DNA of 64,000 nt from NCBI RefSeq assembly GCF_020026915.1, contig NZ_JAINUY010000002.1, positions 744,001 to 808,000 on the forward strand, read 5' to 3'. Origin of the DNA: Flavobacterium potami (lineage in GTDB: Bacteria > Bacteroidota > Bacteroidia > Flavobacteriales > Flavobacteriaceae). A program made the position numbers and the translations under genes. The notes under the pieces were generated by a model. That model saw nothing but the letters and a program-made list of their open reading frames with translations, was not told the origin of the DNA and did not search any database. Shown one piece after another: positions 61,536 through 64,000 of this stretch (its first letter is position 1; each line of letters begins with the position of its first letter).

Positions 61536-62979
61536 TTTGCTGTAAGTTTTCATTAAGATTAATATTAGATTGTGGTATTGGCAATACAAATTTTAAAGAA
61601 GGATAAGTCATACTGCAGTTTGTAGAAATACATCCGTCATTTCTGGTAATGCCTTTGTGATTTCGAACAAGATCAAAAAATAAATGTCCTTCAAAACAAA
61701 GTTCTTTTCTTCTTTCTAAAAGAACTTCCTCTTTTAGGTTTGAAGTACTCGTTAATAAGGTAGCATTCGAGCGCGCACGAATCGTATTAATATCTTGAAG
61801 AGCAAGATTTGCCTGATTGTTTTCTAATGCAGCTTCGGCTCGAATTAAATACAACTCACTTAATCTAATAGCAACATATCCTGCATTGTCCTGAAATTTT
61901 CTTGTAAAGTTGTAAGTAACAGGAGTTAAGAGTCCATTAACTAAAGTTTGAAGATTAACAGGAAGAAATAATTGTTTTCGAATGTCATTGTTTTCGTAAA
62001 GGTTAATTAAATCATTTGTTGCCACATATTTAGCATATGTAACTCCATTATATCCGAAATAGCTAGACATAGAACCTCCTACAGTGTTTTCAGCATCTCT
62101 TGGAATTGAAAACTCTAGTAAAGCTTCAGAAACAGGAAGATCCGGCTGTGCCCACTGTGCAACATAATCTGCTGAGCTCATCAATTTAAATCCTGAATTT
62201 GTAATAACATCAGTTGCAGTTTCATATGCATTTACCCAGTCTTTTTTGTAGAGATAAACCCTTGCCAACAGAGCTTTGGTGTTATTTTTATTAAAGTACG
62301 AATAAGTAGGACCAGCCATTGCAGCAGTTTCAGAATAATTTTCAATTGCTGATTTTAAGTCTTTAACAATTAAGGAATACGTTGTTGCTAAAGTTTCTCT
62401 TTTTGGATATTTAAGTCCTGATTTTATAGATTCTGTGCTGTATACAATTCCTAAATGTGATGCATCTGCAGTGTATCCATAATCCTGACAATAAACCTGA
62501 GACAATAGAAAGTGTGCGTAAGCTCTAATGGTTAATGCTTCGGCTTTTATCTGATTTTTTTCTACATCAGTAGCGTCATTTAATTTAGGTGTATATTCTA
62601 AAATTAAATTCGCCTGATTGATTATACTGTAATTAGCGCTATAAAAAGAAGCAAAGTTGCTGGTTTCGGCAGTATCTTCAAAAGAATATAATTCTCTAAT
62701 ATTTACTCCCGCCGTGATTTGTCCTGTACTGTTTCCTGAAGCAGTTGGAGTGAATTTTATATTTCCTCCCTGTAAATCAGAATAAACGGCAAATCTTTCT
62801 CCTCTAACATTGGCTTCCACATCGCGATAAAGTCCTTTTAACGCTATTAAAACACCTTCTTTATTTTGCAGAAGTTCATCTATTGAGGTTTGTGTTCCTG
62901 GTTCCTGTTCTAGAAAATCACTGCAACTTTGCAATGAAAACGTCAGGATTACTATTGTTATATATTTTAAATATTTCAT
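61522..62979 (-). CDS. susD: RagB/SusD-family glycan-binding outer-membrane lipoprotein
   Basis: 485 residues from ATG 62979 (an in-frame ATG at 62997 overlaps susC). The lipoprotein leader is YITIVILTFSLQSCSD. TPR-type helices and the SusD tail follow: TIRAYAHFLLSQVYCQDYGY and VAIRLSELYLIRAEAALENN, with RKELCFEGHLFFDLVRNHKG near the C-terminus. SusD proteins form the lid of the SusC transporter and bind oligosaccharides on the cell surface. The substrate of this locus cannot be read from the window. Confidence 0.93.
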   Translation of the reverse strand: MKYLKYITIVILTFSLQSCSDFLEQEPGTQTSIDELLQNKEGVLIALKGLYRDVEANVRGERFAVYSDLQGGNIKFTPTASGNSTGQITAGVNIRELYSFEDTAETSNFASFYSANYSIINQANLILEYTPKLNDATDVEKNQIKAEALTIRAYAHFLLSQVYCQDYGYTADASHLGIVYSTESIKSGLKYPKRETLATTYSLIVKDLKSAIENYSETAAMAGPTYSYFNKNNTKALLARVYLYKKDWVNAYETATDVITNSGFKLMSSADYVAQWAQPDLPVSEALLEFSIPRDAENTVGGSMSSYFGYNGVTYAKYVATNDLINLYENNDIRKQLFLPVNLQTLVNGLLTPVTYNFTRKFQDNAGYVAIRLSELYLIRAEAALENNQANLALQDINTIRARSNATLLTSTSNLKEEVLLERRKELCFEGHLFFDLVRNHKGITRNDGCISTNCSMTYPSLKFVLPIPQSNINLNENLQQNESY

Positions 62980-62983
62980 CGTC

Positions 62984-64000
62984 TTAAAATTTTGCATTTA
63001 CACCAAGTGAAATTGTTCTTGCTTGTGGATAGATATAACTAAACTCTCGAATTCCGTTCATTCCTTTCGGACTTTTTTCTTTGTACCAGTACAACACATT
63101 TGTAGCATCTGCAAAAACAGCAAGTGTATCTAGGAACATATTTTTGATTGGCACATTATAACTAAGGTTAACATTGCTTAATCTTACATAAGTAGCATCA
63201 TAAATATACTTACTTAAGTTTGCAGTAACCGGAACAGTTGTTACGGCAGCGTAAGGCACAACATCTCCTGGATTTCTCCAATGGTAATAAGCATTTACAG
63301 ATAGATTTCTATTTGAAGTATTCGAATACTTATCGATGACAGCATCTGATGCGAAGAAATCTCCACCTAATTGAAAATCACCTCTAAAGGATAAAACGAG
63401 ATTATTGTAAAAAGTAAAACTATTATTGAATCCACCATAAGCTTTTGCCTGCGTATCTCCAATTGGTTCCCAATCTGCTATTGTAAACAAAGATTTGTAG
63501 GTAGCAAGATCATAAACTTGTCCGTTTTTAGTAACCAAATCTCTACCAGTAGCGGGATCTACACCAACCCAGTTGATTCCCCAAACTGTAGTACCGCTGT
63601 ATCCGATTTTTTGCGCCAAAGCAAGTTCAGCTGTTGAAAAATCACTTCCCAAACCTTTTAAGGCAGTAACTTTGCTATCTACGGTAGAAATATTAAAAGA
63701 GGTAGTCCATTTAAAATTATTATTTTTTATCCATTTAATTCTTGTTTGTAATTCTACACCTTGATTGTACATGCTTGCTGCATTTAATTGCATAGAATTG
63801 TAACCCAATTCAGAAGGAATATCTCTTGTCGTGATCATATCGCTTTTGTTGTCGCGATAATATTCTAATGTAAATTCAATTCTGTTGAAAATATTAAAAT
63901 CGATACCCGCATTAAATTTTGTATTCTTTTCCCAGCCTAGATTACCATTCGGAGCAGAACCAGGAGTTGCACCAGTTCCCCCATTATAATTATTTTGGGC
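62984..64000 (-). CDS. susC: SusC/RagA-type TonB-dependent receptor (5' end outside window)
   Basis: The minus-strand frame stays open from 62984 to the window edge, so the start lies beyond 64000; the apparent start at 63838 is internal. About 338 C-terminal residues are visible: barrel strands with EYYRDNKSDMITTRD, YNVPIKNMFLDTLAVFADAT, GMNGIREFSYIYPQARTISL and the final NAKF. It imports oligosaccharides through the outer membrane with energy from TonB. Overlaps the longer susD start, as usual for the pair. Confidence 0.92.
   Translation of the reverse strand, partial: AQNNYNGGTGATPGSAPNGNLGWEKNTKFNAGIDFNIFNRIEFTLEYYRDNKSDMITTRDIPSELGYNSMQLNAASMYNQGVELQTRIKWIKNNNFKWTTSFNISTVDSKVTALKGLGSDFSTAELALAQKIGYSGTTVWGINWVGVDPATGRDLVTKNGQVYDLATYKSLFTIADWEPIGDTQAKAYGGFNNSFTFYNNLVLSFRGDFQLGGDFFASDAVIDKYSNTSNRNLSVNAYYHWRNPGDVVPYAAVTTVPVTANLSKYIYDATYVRLSNVNLSYNVPIKNMFLDTLAVFADATNVLYWYKEKSPKGMNGIREFSYIYPQARTISLGVNAKF

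Noticed and set aside
63836..63838. ATG 63838 as SusC start
   Set aside because: The frame continues upstream with barrel-type sequence (EFTLEYYRDNKSD) to the window edge.

Overview
The window comes from an AT-rich member of the Bacteroidota, most likely a Flavobacterium. Evidence: a RagB/SusD–SusC nutrient-uptake pair, a DUF6377 regulator, a CotH protein with a type IX secretion C-terminal domain, a PorT-type barrel, short 'LxSC' lipoprotein signals, TAnnTTTG promoter elements and no clear Shine-Dalgarno sequences. I see no tRNA, rRNA, CRISPR array, transposase, integrase or prophage gene. Both ends cut a gene: a DUF6377 regulator on the left and a SusC-type receptor on the right.

Layout. 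1-6.0 kb: regulator, GH3 beta-glucosidase, DUF1349 secreted protein and acyltransferase-3 membrane protein, a carbohydrate group. 6.1-9 kb: an ArsR repressor with an Old-Yellow-Enzyme reductase, a TlpA-type thioredoxin and a small unknown protein. 9.2-12 kb: secreted GH2 beta-galactosidase. 12.4-18.8 kb: two AraC regulators around a cupin, a zinc alcohol dehydrogenase, an aldo/keto reductase and an exported amidohydrolase, which looks like an aldehyde/electrophile detoxification neighbourhood. 19-24 kb: DUF4142 lipoprotein and a run of poorly known genes with an FAD oxidoreductase. 24-30 kb: a stress/DNA-maintenance island (DUF7218, topoisomerase IB, DUF1328, a DUF5661-like protein, a very acidic protein, YciE ferritin-like, Nei-like glycosylase, DUF72, general-stress flavin protein). 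30-44 kb: two-component genes, including a five-gene run (REC-kinase, multi-receiver hybrid kinase, REC, CheR, CheB) without chemotaxis receptor, CheA or CheW. 44-46 kb: two outer-membrane barrels. 46-54.5 kb: heavy-metal efflux (DUF6660, CzcA-type RND pump, TolC-type channel, adaptor, Zn/Cd-type P-ATPase). 54.6-60 kb: CotH/T9SS protein, VOC protein, unknown protein and di-haem peroxidase. 60-64 kb: the end of a polysaccharide-utilisation locus (SusC, SusD and a SusE-like lipoprotein shortened by an in-frame TGA).

The most striking feature is not a gene. About eighteen intergenic elements share one architecture: a left arm of short units ending in CTAAG, GCAAAG, ACAAAG or ATTAAG at about 8-nt period, a spacer, and a right arm of the reverse-complement units (CTTAGnnn, CTTTGnnn). 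Most start or end within about 15 nt of a stop codon, several are nested in one another or carry another inverted repeat in the loop, one supplies the last codons and stop of a gene, one runs into a start codon, and two lie inside efflux genes where they encode parts of export signals. Two further loci carry a related-looking 7-nt-period repeat. All structure was read by eye; folding and genome-wide searches were not run.
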